From: Xylogone sp. PMI_703
Lineage: Eukaryota > Ascomycota > Leotiomycetes
DNA length: 64,000 nucleotides
Reading direction: 5' to 3'
Assembly: GCA_021399445.1 (NCBI GenBank)
Contig: JAJTUQ010000007.1
Coordinates: 496,001 to 560,000 of the forward strand
The number at the start of each line of letters is the position of its first letter. Within the stretch, counting starts at the first letter, position 1. Shown piece after piece: positions 46,937-58,973 of the stretch. The notes under the pieces are model-generated. The model was not told the origin of the DNA, ran no database searches, and saw nothing but the letters and a program-made list of their open reading frames with translations. The position numbers and the translations under genes were made by a program.

Positions 46937-49900
46937 TTAGGTCTTTAAATGCAGATGATTTAGGCGCTGTAGACGCTGGTAGGATGTTGATTGGGATGAC
47001 TGCATAGATGTGTTTGTTGGTAGAGAGAAATTAGATGAGGTTGTTAAGGTGATGGGTTGTCCAGTAACAACGTAAACAAGTGCTTCATGAACCCGTCTCT
47101 TAGCGGCTATATCAATAAAGCGTTCTAAGTAGTCTAGGATATCCTTAAGCGTTCCATCTTGCAGCTTACCTGCCTCGGTAGCCGCCGAATTTTCGAGATG
47201 TTCCATAACTGCATTAGCACAAGTGAGCAGCCTGAAGATTGTAGCAAAGACGGAAGGGCGTGAAGTATAGCCAAGAGGCCCGTCATTCAGCCCATCCAAA
47301 GACAGCAGTGTCAAGAGACCATCTTTTATCCAGGTGATTAGAGCAGTAATTTGTCTATCCCAAAGATGAGACGAATGGTCGAATACTTGCGCCCATAAGC
47401 ATGTTTCCCGAATCTCATCTATGAAAAGGTTTTGTTCTTCTTCAACGAATAACGAATTATCATCCTTCATAGCTATTTGCAGCTGTGTCTGAAAAGATAG
47501 GAGTTGCGGATTCTGTACACCAACCACCGGGCCCTCCGTACCCGTCATGCGATAGACCGCTTCCCAGGCAAATAGTGTTTCGCCTCTATAGTGATCACAC
47601 ATCCACTCTGCAAGCTTTTTACGAGCCACTAGCGCAGCTAGTGGTGTTCTTAGTATAGAGGATACAGTGGCTGCACTGAGATTACGGATTTCGTCGTCAT
47701 CGTCATTTAGTGTATCGTATAGTGTAAACAGTGAAGGGATGAGATGCGTGGCCAACTTCTGGCTGAGGAAAGTCGGGGACCGGAAAAATGAGCCAACGCT
47801 TGTAGCTGCAGCATATCTGACATCAAAGTCCTGTTAAAGTTAATATAAATGCATAATGATATTGAGGGAGGACTTGCATTATTTGCATGACTAGCATCCC
47901 CCAGCATCTGACCCCAAATGTCGAACCTTTGACCTATCGTTATAATGTCCGCGCGATCAACATCTCTAGATGTATAAATATAGAGCATTAATAGTCCACT
48001 TATCCGGATATGTGAGATAGAGAGTTTCGGGTTTCTTGCACCACCAATTAATCTATGCTGAAGCTTGTCTAGATACTTAAGTCTTAAATCCTGCTCAGAT
48101 AGAGACAAGTTATGTCGATCTAGTAGCTCAGCGAGATGCATCAAGCAAGTAGCCCGTATTTCAGGGCAGTCAGAATTCTCTATTAAAGATATTAAAATAT
48201 TAGAGAATCCAGCAAAGCTTCGAGAAGAAAGCCTTTTCTGTAAAATTGGAAGCAGAATCTCTAGTATTGACAGAGTTAGATCAATATCAACTTTAGCAGC
48301 TTCTATAAGGATCCTAGTGATTCCATTATAATCCTCAGCCAGCAGTGCTTCAAAAGTCGCCCTACGAGCAACACTAGTACAGAGCAGGGCACTTCTTGCG
48401 ATTGGCTTCTGTCTAGAATGGGTTTCTCTATATTTAGAGATAACTGCGGAGAACTGGTCAAACGTTTCCTTTGATGAAGTCGATTCTGTGTTAATTGCCT
48501 TTTCCGGGCTGCTACTAGGCTGAGGACTTCTATAACCAGAGTCCCAACGTATTATAGATATAGCACTAAGGATATCTATATAGGCAGACTGTAACTCTTC
48601 GGACTTTTTTGATATTAGATCCTGGAAGGAAGGACGCTGCAAAACGGGTAAAATCACACTTAAGCTGTCTACTTTGATTTAGCAGTTATGAGTAATAGAC
48701 TCAGCAAATTACTTACCACTTGTGACGTTAGGATCTAATTCCAAGTGATGCTCCAAAGTAAACTTAGTCGCTAATAGAATGCCATGAAGTCGGTTTGTCG
48801 AGGTGTTAGAGGTTTCTAAAAGTTCTACGATATCCCTTTGCCAACCCTCATGCAATAACATTGTACAGATCGTACGGGCTGCTATTTCTCTGACATGCCA
48901 CATGCTACTCCCAAGATGTTTGGATACACAATTGTATATCTCGTCTCGATTTGTCTCTGGGGGCCCAGCACGCCGTATAATATCTAGGGCAGGGAATACA
49001 GACTCTACCACGCCAGTGGATGTTGACAGAAGACTTGACTCAGGGTCATTGATCTCTATCTTAAGGAGCTTGACCAGCAATTGAGGGAGGGAGGGGTATT
49101 TATCGTATGACAATCGAATAGATCGACCATCCCATCCAGAATCGATAATAGACTTCTTCTCATTTGTTCCGAATAAAGAGTCTATGATACCCCGTAATAG
49201 AAGAAGGCTGCAGTTTCGAACAGCCCATCTAATACCATTACTTAGAATTGAAAACAATGTAATACCGACTGGAACTTACATTTCCGAGTTTAAACTCTCT
49301 GCAGCAATTTCTAAACAATCAGCTACATAAAGATCGAACCTCCTTCCTAGAAAAGAATTTTTAATTATTTCTTTCAAACAATTCATTGCATGTACTTGAG
49401 GTAAATGCGTTTCATCTTTTCCAGTTAGGCGGTGTTGTCTTCGCGCAATGGATTTTAGCTCTGCGATCACTTCATCGAATGCTGGTTTTGGTGCATTTGC
49501 TGAGAGAATGCCCGTAATTAAAGCTGGAATACCAGCTGATCGTCTTGTCGTTGATGCTTGCTCGAATATGCATGACAGAGCTCCCTGAATAAGTAAGAAG
49601 TTGGACTTATACCAAATATCGGGTTTTCACATACTTTATACCACTTTTCGAGTATATCTAGTCTTGACCTCTCACCAGGGATCTGGTATTGAGCTGACTG
49701 GCAACATGTAGCGAATGTCATCGAAACCGTGGAGAAAGCTCCCCGGTGCCGAAGAGTAGACAGTTGTTCAAATGTGATAGCTCCAATTCCATTGAATACT
49801 TCTGGAGAAACAACAGGCGAGTTGTCCGGCCAGCGTAATCTGATCTTACTAACAAAAGCCCTCATTAAATTACTGCAGTATAGTCAGCAGAGACAACTCA

Positions 49901-52377
49901 GGATGGTGTGACTTCTAAGAACTCATACCTAGATTCATGAATTGCTCGAAAACTGTAACTTAGTACGTCCTTGGTTCCAACATTCTCAAGTCCTTCGAGT
50001 TCCTCGGGCAAATGACCTTCAGGCGAATCATCACAGAGGACATTTTTAACAATTTCCCAAATCTGAGAGCACGAGTACATAGCTCGGAGCGTTAATGACT
50101 GCCATTCTTCAATGGTATCTTCCTCGGGTTGGGAGCTGTGGCCCTTGGAATCTTTCGAATGATCTATTGATTCCCATATAAGCCTGACAGTAGCGAATTA
50201 GTCTCTGGGATAGGTTTTGGAAGCAATGGCCCATACCTCAATGCTGCGAACTGGCCATGTATAGGGCCTTTTTTGATACCACGCGCTAAGTCTTTTTCTC
50301 CAGCAGACACCTTCATTTCAATATCATCCAAAATGTCTTCAAAGAGCCTCAAACGATCTTCTGTAGAATTTAAGAAACTGTAAAGAATCTCATAGCCTCG
50401 TGCAAGACCGTCAGCATGATCTGCTCTGCCGGTCTTCTTAAATATTGTCTTTGCTCTGGCAATAAATTCCTTCAAGTTTGCCAGCGGTTTCAAGAGCTTT
50501 GCATCAGAGAAGTCATTTGGGGATGCAAATTTCAGAATAGTAGCAGATTCAGCTCTTACGTCTTCAAATGGGTCTAGAAGTAGATCTAATAGAAGTCGCA
50601 TCCTTAAAGGGGTAAAGTATTTGATAGTGTACGGCCACATTTTAGTGTCTTGACCAGCATTCCCCAAGATATCTCGGTCAAGAATCCCGGATCTAATTAG
50701 TTGAGTGGTGGCTTTCAGGGCCGTGACGTGACGCTGATAGGAGGCAGTAGGGATCATCTCCCCACATAAAAAGTTCAAATACCATTGGACGAAATCCCAA
50801 TGCTTAAGAAGAAGTTCGGTCCTCTTATCAACATCCTTAGAATTCAAACTTTGCAGGGGCACTTCCTTAGTAGAAGCATCCTCTCCGAATTCTTCGGAAT
50901 TATGCTTTGCTCCTTTTTGCTCGGTATCAATAGCTAATGAAGGGGATTGAACAGCTTTCGCTAGAAAGGCACTCGCACCTCGAATGCGTTCAACCATAGC
51001 TCTCGTACTACTTAATGTTTCGTTACGAAACTTTGCATCAGTGTCCGCGAACAAAATTCCCATTTTATCCTGCATGTAACTCATGGCTTTCTCAGTAAAT
51101 GGCCTAGCTGGAGAAAGAGAGGATACTAAGACAGAAAATGCGAGTGATCTGACAACCCCCGAACTATGGCCTAGCAAAGAGCCGACAATATCCTCTTGGA
51201 GGACGATTGTATTTGTTGATCTCTTAGACTGATTCTGCTGCTGTTCAACTGCAGCTAGATGATCCAATTAATAGAGATACCTACAACAAATGAAAGACAA
51301 CTTACTAGGTTCCTCTACCAGGCCTAATTTCTTTCCAATTTCCAAAGATGACAACTGGAGAAGCGCCTGAGCATCTACCTCCTGGCCGCCCAGGTCTGAC
51401 AGTGAACTTTGTGTACTTAGGGCTTGCAAAAACTCCAATGAACCAGGACGGTCAAGTTTGAAAAGCGAAGGTAGCAAATAATTTTTAACGTTTTCAAGAG
51501 TATCTGGATACTTTCCAAGACCCTTGCGTATCCATTTCTGCCATAGAAATGTTGATTCTTTCTCATTACTCTCAGAAGCTATATATGTCTTTCGCAGTTC
51601 TCTGAAAAGAGTAACAAGCAGTTTCCCAACTGCAGGAGACACGTCTGCCAGAACCATCCAATCAAATAGATCAGATACTATAGAATCCCATGTAGATTCA
51701 ATTTGCTCTGAACTCGCATAAGGTCTCCTAGACAATATATGCTCCTGATAGCTCGTAGCGAGCTCGGATGTAGTAATTGTTCCTTTGCTTAAGAAACATT
51801 CTAAGGCTTTCAATGATGGTTTAACCAATGGTTGAGCCGCTTGATGGGATATAATCAAGAGCAGTTTCTGCAAAATAATTATTTTTGTGGAAGCTGCAAT
51901 GTTTTGGTCAGGGTTGGTGATAATAAGAGACGCCGCAAGCTCCAATGCTTGGCGCATGGAGCGATGCTGATTTTTTTCATGCCATTCAATATAAAAATCA
52001 ACAAGATCAAGACAAGTTCTTTGAGAGAATGCCACTTGTCTTATAGCAGGTAAATTTGACCTTCTACACTGTTCGACAAAATAGCAGAGCTCTAAGCATG
52101 ATTTTCCTGAGGCATGTCGTGGTTGACAGGCTTGGTTTAAATAAAATTTAAATTGTTCTTGACCATGGCTGTTTGATAAATCAGTAACAGAAAAGTCATC
52201 ATGAGCAACGGTGACATAACTTAAATGAGTAGATTCTGGTTGGGATTCAAGCCATTGAAACCACTTTTCACTCTCTTTCGCACTGGTATTTGGCTTCATA
52301 TCGTGGGTTAAGTGCTGGTCTCTTTTTATTTTTAACACCTCCCAGCGAGATATGAGATCATGCAATGACCAGCCACC
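46937..52377 (-). CDS. trm732: Trm732/THADA homologue (DUF2428 HEAT-repeat protein)
   Basis: Eight exons (52377-51306, 51254-50237, 50183-49929, 49872-49635, 49584-49280, 49240-48717, 48671-47878, 47830-46937) give 1,700 codons, all in phase. The protein is helical throughout and carries the DUF2428 hallmark GIRWAVRNCSLLLLRGIIDSLFG near the middle, plus MWHVREIAARTICTMLL and VRYAAATSVGSFF HEAT-like units. Yeast Trm732 partners the methyltransferase Trm7 for 2'-O-methylation of position 32 in the tRNA anticodon loop. The 5' end is unresolved. Before 52377 another frame reads CSESILEKIYFFNNRVAGHC, which looks coding but does not join to HDLISRWE without a one-base shift. The sixth intron is 45 nt, the fifth only 39 nt, and the seventh has a GC donor. 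Confidence 0.85.
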
Positions 52378-52699
52378 CTATTATTGAAGAAGTAAATTTT
52401 TTCTAAGATAGACTCAGAACAGTCTATAACTAGGAAAAATAAAGAACGACTAGGATTGGAGTTTATGTGGGGTATTTTGGAATTTTTGGTCGAGCCATTG
52501 CCAAATCCCCGTCTCCGTATGCTCACTGGCTCGGTCAGGTGAAGTCTGCAGCGCACAGACCACATCTCCAGTCCAAAATTTTGATGTCCTCTGTCATTCC
52601 GTTTCTTCAACCGGGATTGACGACATCGAACAAATCTGCGCTGAGTGCGAGGAGTCTGGAATATTGTATCTTGCCTTCCAGCGCATAATTTAATTCACA
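52378..52699. promoter_or_regulatory. Shared divergent promoter of Trm732 and Tim23 genes
   Basis: At most about 320 bp separates the recognisable 5' ends of two divergent housekeeping genes, part of it probably still N-terminal coding sequence of the minus-strand gene (52440-52378). A bidirectional promoter is therefore likely. No TATA box was seen. Confidence 0.4.
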
Positions 52700-53353
52700 A
52701 TGTCGATCTGGGACAAATTCACCGGTCGCAAGTCCACTCACTCCACCACTACCGCCAGTCCATCCCCGCAGGCCGATACATTCCAACCCGCTGTATTTGA
52801 TCCCTCAGAAGCACAAGATGTTTCCTCTTTCCTTGGAGGAAGTGCATTCCCTGATCCATCTCAATTGCATCCCCTTGCTGGCTTAAACCAACAAACACTG
52901 GATTATTTATCCTTAGAAGATTCAGCTCTTTCCGACTTACCTGGTTCACAATCCGCTCTTCCATCCAGAGGATGGTCGGATGACTTATGTTATGGAACGG
53001 GAGTAACATATTTAACGGCTTTATCCATAGGAGGTGCATGGGGTCTACAGGAAGGATTAAGGCGGTCTCATGGCCAACCACCAAAGTTACGACTGAACTC
53101 TGTGCTGAACTCTGTCACACGGAGAGGACCATTTTTGGGCAATTCGGCGGCTGTAATTGCCATGGTTTATAATGGTATCAACTCATTCATTGGTCATATG
53201 CGCGGGAAGCACGATGCGGCGAATAGTATAGTTGCGGGAGCACTGAGCGGAATGATATTTAAGAGCACAAGAGGTGTGCGACCTATGATGATATCTGGAG
53301 GAATTGTCGCTACGGTTGCTGGCGCTTGGGCTGTATGTTTTCCACAGATGTGA
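52700..53353 (+). CDS. tim23: Mitochondrial inner-membrane translocase subunit Tim23
   Basis: An intronless gene of 217 residues. The N-terminal half is hydrophilic and faces the intermembrane space (LHPLAGLNQQTLDYLSLED is a conserved Tim23 landmark near residue 56). The C-terminal half holds the Tim17/Tim22/Tim23 channel domain, with four hydrophobic segments starting at DDLCYGTGVTYLTALSIGG, then the RLNSVLNSVTRRGPFLGNSA signature, a helix at AVIAMVYNGINSFIG, NSIVAGALSGMIFKSTRGVRP and a final helix. It forms the voltage-sensitive core of the TIM23 presequence translocase with Tim17 and Tim50. The protein ends at AVCFPQM. Length is typical. Confidence 0.95.
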   Translation: MSIWDKFTGRKSTHSTTTASPSPQADTFQPAVFDPSEAQDVSSFLGGSAFPDPSQLHPLAGLNQQTLDYLSLEDSALSDLPGSQSALPSRGWSDDLCYGTGVTYLTALSIGGAWGLQEGLRRSHGQPPKLRLNSVLNSVTRRGPFLGNSAAVIAMVYNGINSFIGHMRGKHDAANSIVAGALSGMIFKSTRGVRPMMISGGIVATVAGAWAVCFPQM

Positions 53354-53916
53354 CAACTATTGCAATATTTGCTAACAACCTTTAGGTGGCAAGAAAGGCC
53401 CTTTTCTAGTGTATGACTCTTTCGAACCTCTAGATTAATGTCCCTGAGATTTCATATCGGAATTTCCTTTCCTTCTCTCGATGATGTCGAGAAACGAGCT
53501 CTTGACACTACGACTATTCATGTATCAAAATTTCTTTGGCCTTTACACGTTAGACTCTATTGGAGGGGATAGGATATGGAATTGCATAAGCGACGGATGA
53601 ACTCTCCTCTTGAGAAACTTGTACAATAGATAATTGTGCGCAATTTGCGTATGTATTAGGCGTGGGTGGCGTCTCATCAGTATAGGAGCATAATGCCAGT
53701 ATATTACCTATGACCCCGCTAATTTCCAGCGCCATTGTCTTGTTTAGAACACGGATTCGATCTAGGATCTAACTCCATGGTAGAATCAATAGGTAGGCAC
53801 CAATTTCTACATTGACAAAATTTAAGTGATTCTAGCAACAAGCCTAAGTAAGTCTTAATTTTCCATCTCCTAAAGAGCTGCCTATCCAGCCTGTTACGTG
53901 CAGCTTCTTTAAACAA
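53354..53916. other. Short intergenic region
   Basis: Between Tim23 and the next plus-strand gene. Minus-strand open stretches at 53550-53735 and 53719-53946 have no domain. No gene is called. Confidence 0.5.
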
Positions 53917-55283
53917 ATGATAACGCGAATGGCTAGTGACAATCACAAAACAGCAATGTCAGTAGTGCTACCATCGGTTGAGGAATACAAGGAAATGCTC
54001 ATAGAGTTATTTTCTATGTATTGGCCTCGTGGAGCAACTATTGAAGACATATGCCCAACAACACTGTTCACAATGTCGGCCATGTATCCCGACTTGCAAT
54101 CGGAATCCGCAGCCGCCACTTTAGATTCTAATTCTGGTGATGTCCAATCTGTTAAGGTGCACGATTATCCTGATCCGGAACGGGAGGCATACCTGAGAAA
54201 GGCACTTTTCCCTTTGTTGACCAACAAAACGAAGCGCGCCGTACCTGCTGGCTTACACGCTCTTCTCGACGAGGAGCTTAGAGTTTACAGACCGGCTGAG
54301 AGTTTTGAAGATAAACCACTTGAGGCTAAGGTATGCTCTACACTGATCTTGCTAATAGGGTAATCTCTGTTTATCACAACTTTACATCGAAGAGTCCAAA
54401 CTATTGACCCTGAAATTATTTCCACAGTCAGATCCACAAGATAACTATGAGCTGACTCTTTGCTTGATAGGCAATTGCACTTGCTGAATCCAGAGCTACA
54501 AGAGATATCATACGTATAAAACGGCCCCCTGATTATGCCGAAAATCAGGCGAAGTACGAATTCGAAGCTATTCTTTTTACACTTCGCTGCCGCACTCTAG
54601 TTCAAACAAGACTTTATTTCGACTATGGGACCCCGTTTCAGAGCCTTCTACGTATTCTTCAAGAAGAGACCAAGTTCTCACAAATGCCAACTAAAGAGGA
54701 GTTAGTGACCATTCTCGACCCAACTTACGGCTTTATCCCTGAGCGTTATAGTCGAGTAATTGATCAGAAGTCCCTGAAGAGTCTCTCTAATGGATCTCAA
54801 GACGAGAGTCTCAGCCAGGACAATACCGCTAATGCATCTATCTCTGCTAAGGATTCTGTTGATCTTAGCAGGGTATATAAAAACTTTGGAAAAAGGGGTT
54901 TTACCCTGGAAGAAGGACCATGGATCTTCCGTTTTCAGATCGAAAACCAAGGCGGTGAACTGGGATATCTGACGGACGAAGAGTCGTATGGAAAAATGAT
55001 TGAGCAAGTAAAGCTGTCTAAGAAAAGGCTGGTGGTGGTGTTAATTCATGTAAGAACGCATTGCTCTATCAGTCTGTCTCGAACCTAACTATGTTTCCTA
55101 CAGGCTGTTGAAAAATTAAGGCTAAACAAACTTGAAGAGAAGCGGAGATTGGCTTCATTAGATGAAGCTGATCGTAAGAAAAGCATGCAAGGTCTTGATC
55201 TGTGGGGAGATGGCGATCCAGAAGATATTGGTGAACCGTTCTTAGATTTCTTGGAACGGAAATCCAAATGGGTGTTTCATTAG
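53917..55283 (+). CDS. Conserved-looking hypothetical protein
   Basis: Three exons, 53917-54330, 54471-55049 and 55104-55283, give 391 codons. The first intron (140 nt) might hold a tiny extra exon, since a second AG with in-frame sequence (SDPQDNYELTLC) lies at 54427. The simplest joining is given. The protein is hydrophilic and mostly helical at the N-terminus (VEEYKEMLIELFSMYWPRGA), with a central motif YFDYGTPFQSLLRILQEE and an acidic C-terminal coiled coil (LRLNKLEEKRRLASLDEADR) ending ERKSKWVFH. I recognise no domain. It has no signal peptide or membrane segment. It lies head to tail 560 bp after Tim23. Confidence 0.75.
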
Positions 55284-55685
55284 ATTGTTATACTTTTAGC
55301 TTCCAATCATGGAGTAGGAGTAAGTGAGATATGGGAAAGGTCGAATGTGTCTTGAATTTCTGTGGTTTGGTATAGGCTGCAGATTTTGACTCCCATGATT
55401 CCAAGACTTTCATTCTTTAATATCCGTCTCCCCGACCTAATGGAGCTAGTAGTACTCTTAACTATCCAATACTGAAGCAGCTAGATATTAACAACAGCTA
55501 GAAGGCTTAGCAATCCCTCTTCTTCTGGCCAGCCTCGTAGCGGAACAGGCAATTGCAAGAACAGTGCTAGCGTTCTTGCCTCACTTAACAATTTGTCACC
55601 TCACCAAGTACGTCGCCACTACTTGTGCTTGATCTTTCCAAATCACCGCACCTGCCTCATTCGAAACAACTTCAAATCAGGCAAG
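55284..55685. other. Short intergenic region
   Basis: 3' end of the hypothetical gene and promoter of the small gene at 55686. No coding signal. Confidence 0.5.
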
Positions 55686-55873
55686 ATGTGTGGAGTTGTT
55701 TGGCCCTTTTCAGATATTCACCTCGAGAAAGAGCCACCAAAGCCAAAGAAGGAACACACCGGTATGGAGTGGAAATTGGATGCCAACACCAATACTTGGA
55801 TACTTGTGCCCGTAAGTATTAAAATCACTCTCATCTAAACTATTTCAATACTTCGATATCCTTTTCGTAGTAA
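55686..55873 (+). CDS. Small protein of 42-50 residues
   Basis: From ATG 55686 a 42-codon exon reads as a compact, charged protein (starts MCGVVWPFSDIHLE, then KEPPKPKKEHTGMEW). At 55812 a good donor GTAAGT follows, and the AG at 55869-55870 is followed at once by TAA. Splicing would place the intron exactly between the last sense codon and the stop. Without splicing the frame adds eight residues and stops at 55838. The codon composition is coding-like, but no family is recognised, and the exon could instead belong to a longer unrecognised gene. Confidence 0.45.
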
Positions 55874-56133
55874 GTTTGGAAATTTCGAAGACCCGCTAGC
55901 AGTAGCGACTCATATACTACCAGTTTTGGACAAATCAACATAACTACCTCTCTCCAGCGGGCTCCATTTGGGCGCTACTTCCCCAAAGGTTTCCTTGTTT
56001 ACTCCAACGTTCTGCATTTCACTCTTCCTTTTCACTGTCAGCCAAGGGAAATTGGACGGCTTGCACCTGGCATACGCCGATAGGGACGCCGTCATCATAT
56101 CTATTCCTAGTCAGAAATTATACTGTCATCACC

Positions 56134-56893
56134 ATGCCGGACGAAGACAAAGATAAGAAGCCTCGATATGCGCAAGAAGTATTTGCTCCATATCTTCATA
56201 CGTATGTGCCTCGACAAGACGGACAACCGGCAGTCGCAATCCAACCACAGCTAGATGGGGTCCAAACACAATTCATGCCCTCGATTCAAGTAGCACCCAA
56301 CGGCACCCAAGTACTCTACCAGCCAACGTACCAATCAACGGTATATTCTGCTTCTCAATGGCCATATTCTTACATCCAAGATTGGGCTAGTGTTTCCTAA
56401 AATTGTTTTGATATTTCTTGAACTTCTGTATACAGGTCACTTCCAGGATCAGTAACTGATATTTATTTCTCTCTAGCAGACTCAGCAATTTCCAACGGTT
56501 ATTCCAATGGTATATCAGTCTCAACCGCAATACTATGTCCAATCGAATCAACTAGCCTATGCGGGTCAACCTGGTTATGTCGCTCAATACCCCTTCCAAC
56601 AGTATATTCAACCAGCTGGCTATCACATTCAACAGCCTGCATTTGGCACTGTTGGACTTACTCCTTCCGAAGTTCTTCAGCAACAGATCACTACTGCGGA
56701 AAATACTGGAGTGAATGCTAAACAGGAGATGAAACCGGCTGATGATGATCCACTGAGAGTTTATTGGGTTCGTGAGCTTGATAATACCTGGACTCAGCGC
56801 AACAGGGTTACCATTGATAGTGGTGATATCGGCGAATGCCGCTGGTATTCTATTGATGGACTCTTCTATGCTGTCAGATTAGCAAGTGGTTAG
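56134..56893 (+). CDS. Gln/Tyr-rich hypothetical protein with conserved C-terminal module
   Basis: Two exons, 56134-56391 and 56477-56893, give 225 codons. The donor (GTTTCC) is weak, but phase and sequence continue well (YIQDWAS then TQQFPTVIP). The first 150 residues are low complexity, rich in Gln, Tyr, Pro and Val (QSQPQYYVQSNQLAYAGQ). The end is a well-formed module: DDPLRVYWVRELDNTWTQRN, then GECRWYSIDGLFYAVRLA. Trp/Tyr repeats suggest a small beta fold. The N-terminus MPDEDKDKKPRYAQEV is charged and lacks a signal peptide. No function is recognised. The prion-like composition could mean an RNA-granule or nuclear protein; that is speculation. Confidence 0.65.
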
Positions 56894-58973
56894 TGGGGTG
56901 GTAAGTCTTCTTTCTATGATGATCAGGAAATCTATCAGCGCTAATTGATCGGCCATTTTAGTCCATCCTATATTTTTTGATGAGGGCAGACAGGGTAGGA
57001 GACATAGGGTCATAAAGTTGAGGTTTTTCATTGACAATCGGAGTGGGTTAGAGGGATTCATACTGGCACTCACTCTCCTCAATCGGAGCAATAGATGGCT
57101 TTTATCAGAGACCGCTTGTGCCTATTAAAATAGGAAGGAAATTCAAGCTATCAGTCTTGGCTAGTTTTCGTGCATCCAGCATGAGTTCACTAGTGAGACC
57201 CTGTAAGAAGTAATGAAACCCCCGTCATAGTATATTTAGATTTAAGTCTTGACGGAGAGTCTCTGGCAGGAGTACAGTACCTCTAGTAACCCGTACGAAG
57301 TTGCACTGGACCTTAGAGCCTAGTAGGGATTTCCGAGACAAAAGTACCAAGCTGACTCTCAGATAGACAAACTTGCAACCTGAACCGACCTCTAACCTCC
57401 TGTAGTGTTAAAGGAAGATTTGGCCATAGTTCCACTCTCTTGGAGTGTAGGCTGACTCACATACTCGTATACGGCTTTCAGCACCAGGAAATCTGCAGAG
57501 TCAACTGGATGTCACGACTACTACAAAGAACTACATCTGCAATGTTTGCTATTCTCGTGCATCACTGTGCGGACGGCGATTGAGACAAACATCTACTACA
57601 AACTAGGATACAGACATAAAAGATGCAGAAAGCGCAACGGGAACGAGAGTGAGATGCATATGCGTGGACAAATGTCAAAGACAGGGTAATGGAAACTTGA
57701 TATGAGGGATCGAGCTTCTATGTCAGGCTGCTCTTTTGGTGAATGGCTGCTTCCTGTCTATACATTGTAGGCGTATGCAGAGGATCGATGAAGAGATCCG
57801 AGAAGCTGGGTATTCCCTATCTGATGTGGCTTACAGCCTTCACGTTTGCTTTACTGGTGTCTTGATTTCAATGTCTCACATTGATACCGGGAAGTCACCA
57901 GGGATCTACACCACGGACTACTTGGAATAGCTCGGCCTGATACAGTAACAAGTGTATCGGCCAAAACACCATAGGTAAGTAGATACTATCGTCTTCCACT
58001 CAGAATGGACAGAGGCAATACCGCGATTCAACGTGATTGCTATGCCTTTTTTGAGCTCCTGCAGATTTTCTATTTGCCTTTGATTTTGGAATATGAAAAT
58101 GATATCTGGCTTCCTTCTAGCAAACACTGTCTGCGGAATGTCTACGACTCACATTCGTCCTCAAAGAGCTATGGTACTGTTTCTGTTTTTCTTCATAGGA
58201 AATCTAGGGTCAAGGAAAATACATGCACCAGTAAAGGAATGTTTCCATGCCCAGTTTCCCTTGTTTCATATTTCGCCTACCTGCATATTTCTTTGATCTT
58301 TACTTCACAAGCCAACAGTCAGAGTTCCTTCTGCGATGGAGATCTCCTGCCTGACCTTACTTCCCATATCTCTACTTAAGGAGGCATGTGTGCCCCTGGG
58401 AATTGGCTCTTCAGCTCTCATACAATTCAACATGTAGTTTGAGCGTTGTACTGCCTCGGATTGCTCTTCGGTGTTTCTATTCTCGCTTCTTCTCGCACTC
58501 TCTTGGTAGCGTCGACCTCTGCTTCGCTGTCTCTATATCGAGACAGACCCGTGCAGACCTTCTCCCCATAAGGGACCTCTGCCGAAGCCTTGGAAGCCCC
58601 GCTCGTCAATTCCGGGGTGCTGGTCCGCCATGCCACTTTTAGTCGCGAGTAGATTCGGCAGTGCATGCCTGGTCGGTTTCTCGTAGAGGTCGAGGAGAAC
58701 GTTCGCTCGAGGATCTTCTCATGAAGCCATACTTGCAGCCTGCCTCGAACATGTTTTGGCCCACATAAGTCGATAATAACACTCGAAACAGTGTTAGCCG
58801 CACGGTACCTCAGGTTTGAAGTTCCAGCCTCGATGTACCAGTGTGGGCCATTCGACAACCGTTAAGCGCTTCCGCTTTCGGACAAGGGATTGTTTGTCCT
58901 TTGTGATTAGTTTCTACATGTTCCTGGCAGAAGTCTCGGTGTGGTCTTTGGCTTTCTGGTAGAGATTGGAGAC
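56894..58973. other. 2 kb without a supported gene
   Basis: Several short open stretches on both strands, none with a domain. The minus-strand open frame 58858-58427 is the longest (143 codons) and GC-rich. Composition resembles the decayed gene to its right, and it may be a further relic. Confidence 0.4.

Noticed and set aside
58427..58858. 143-codon minus-strand frame near the decayed exonuclease gene
   Set aside because: No family similarity recognised; it may be relic sequence but cannot be supported as a gene.
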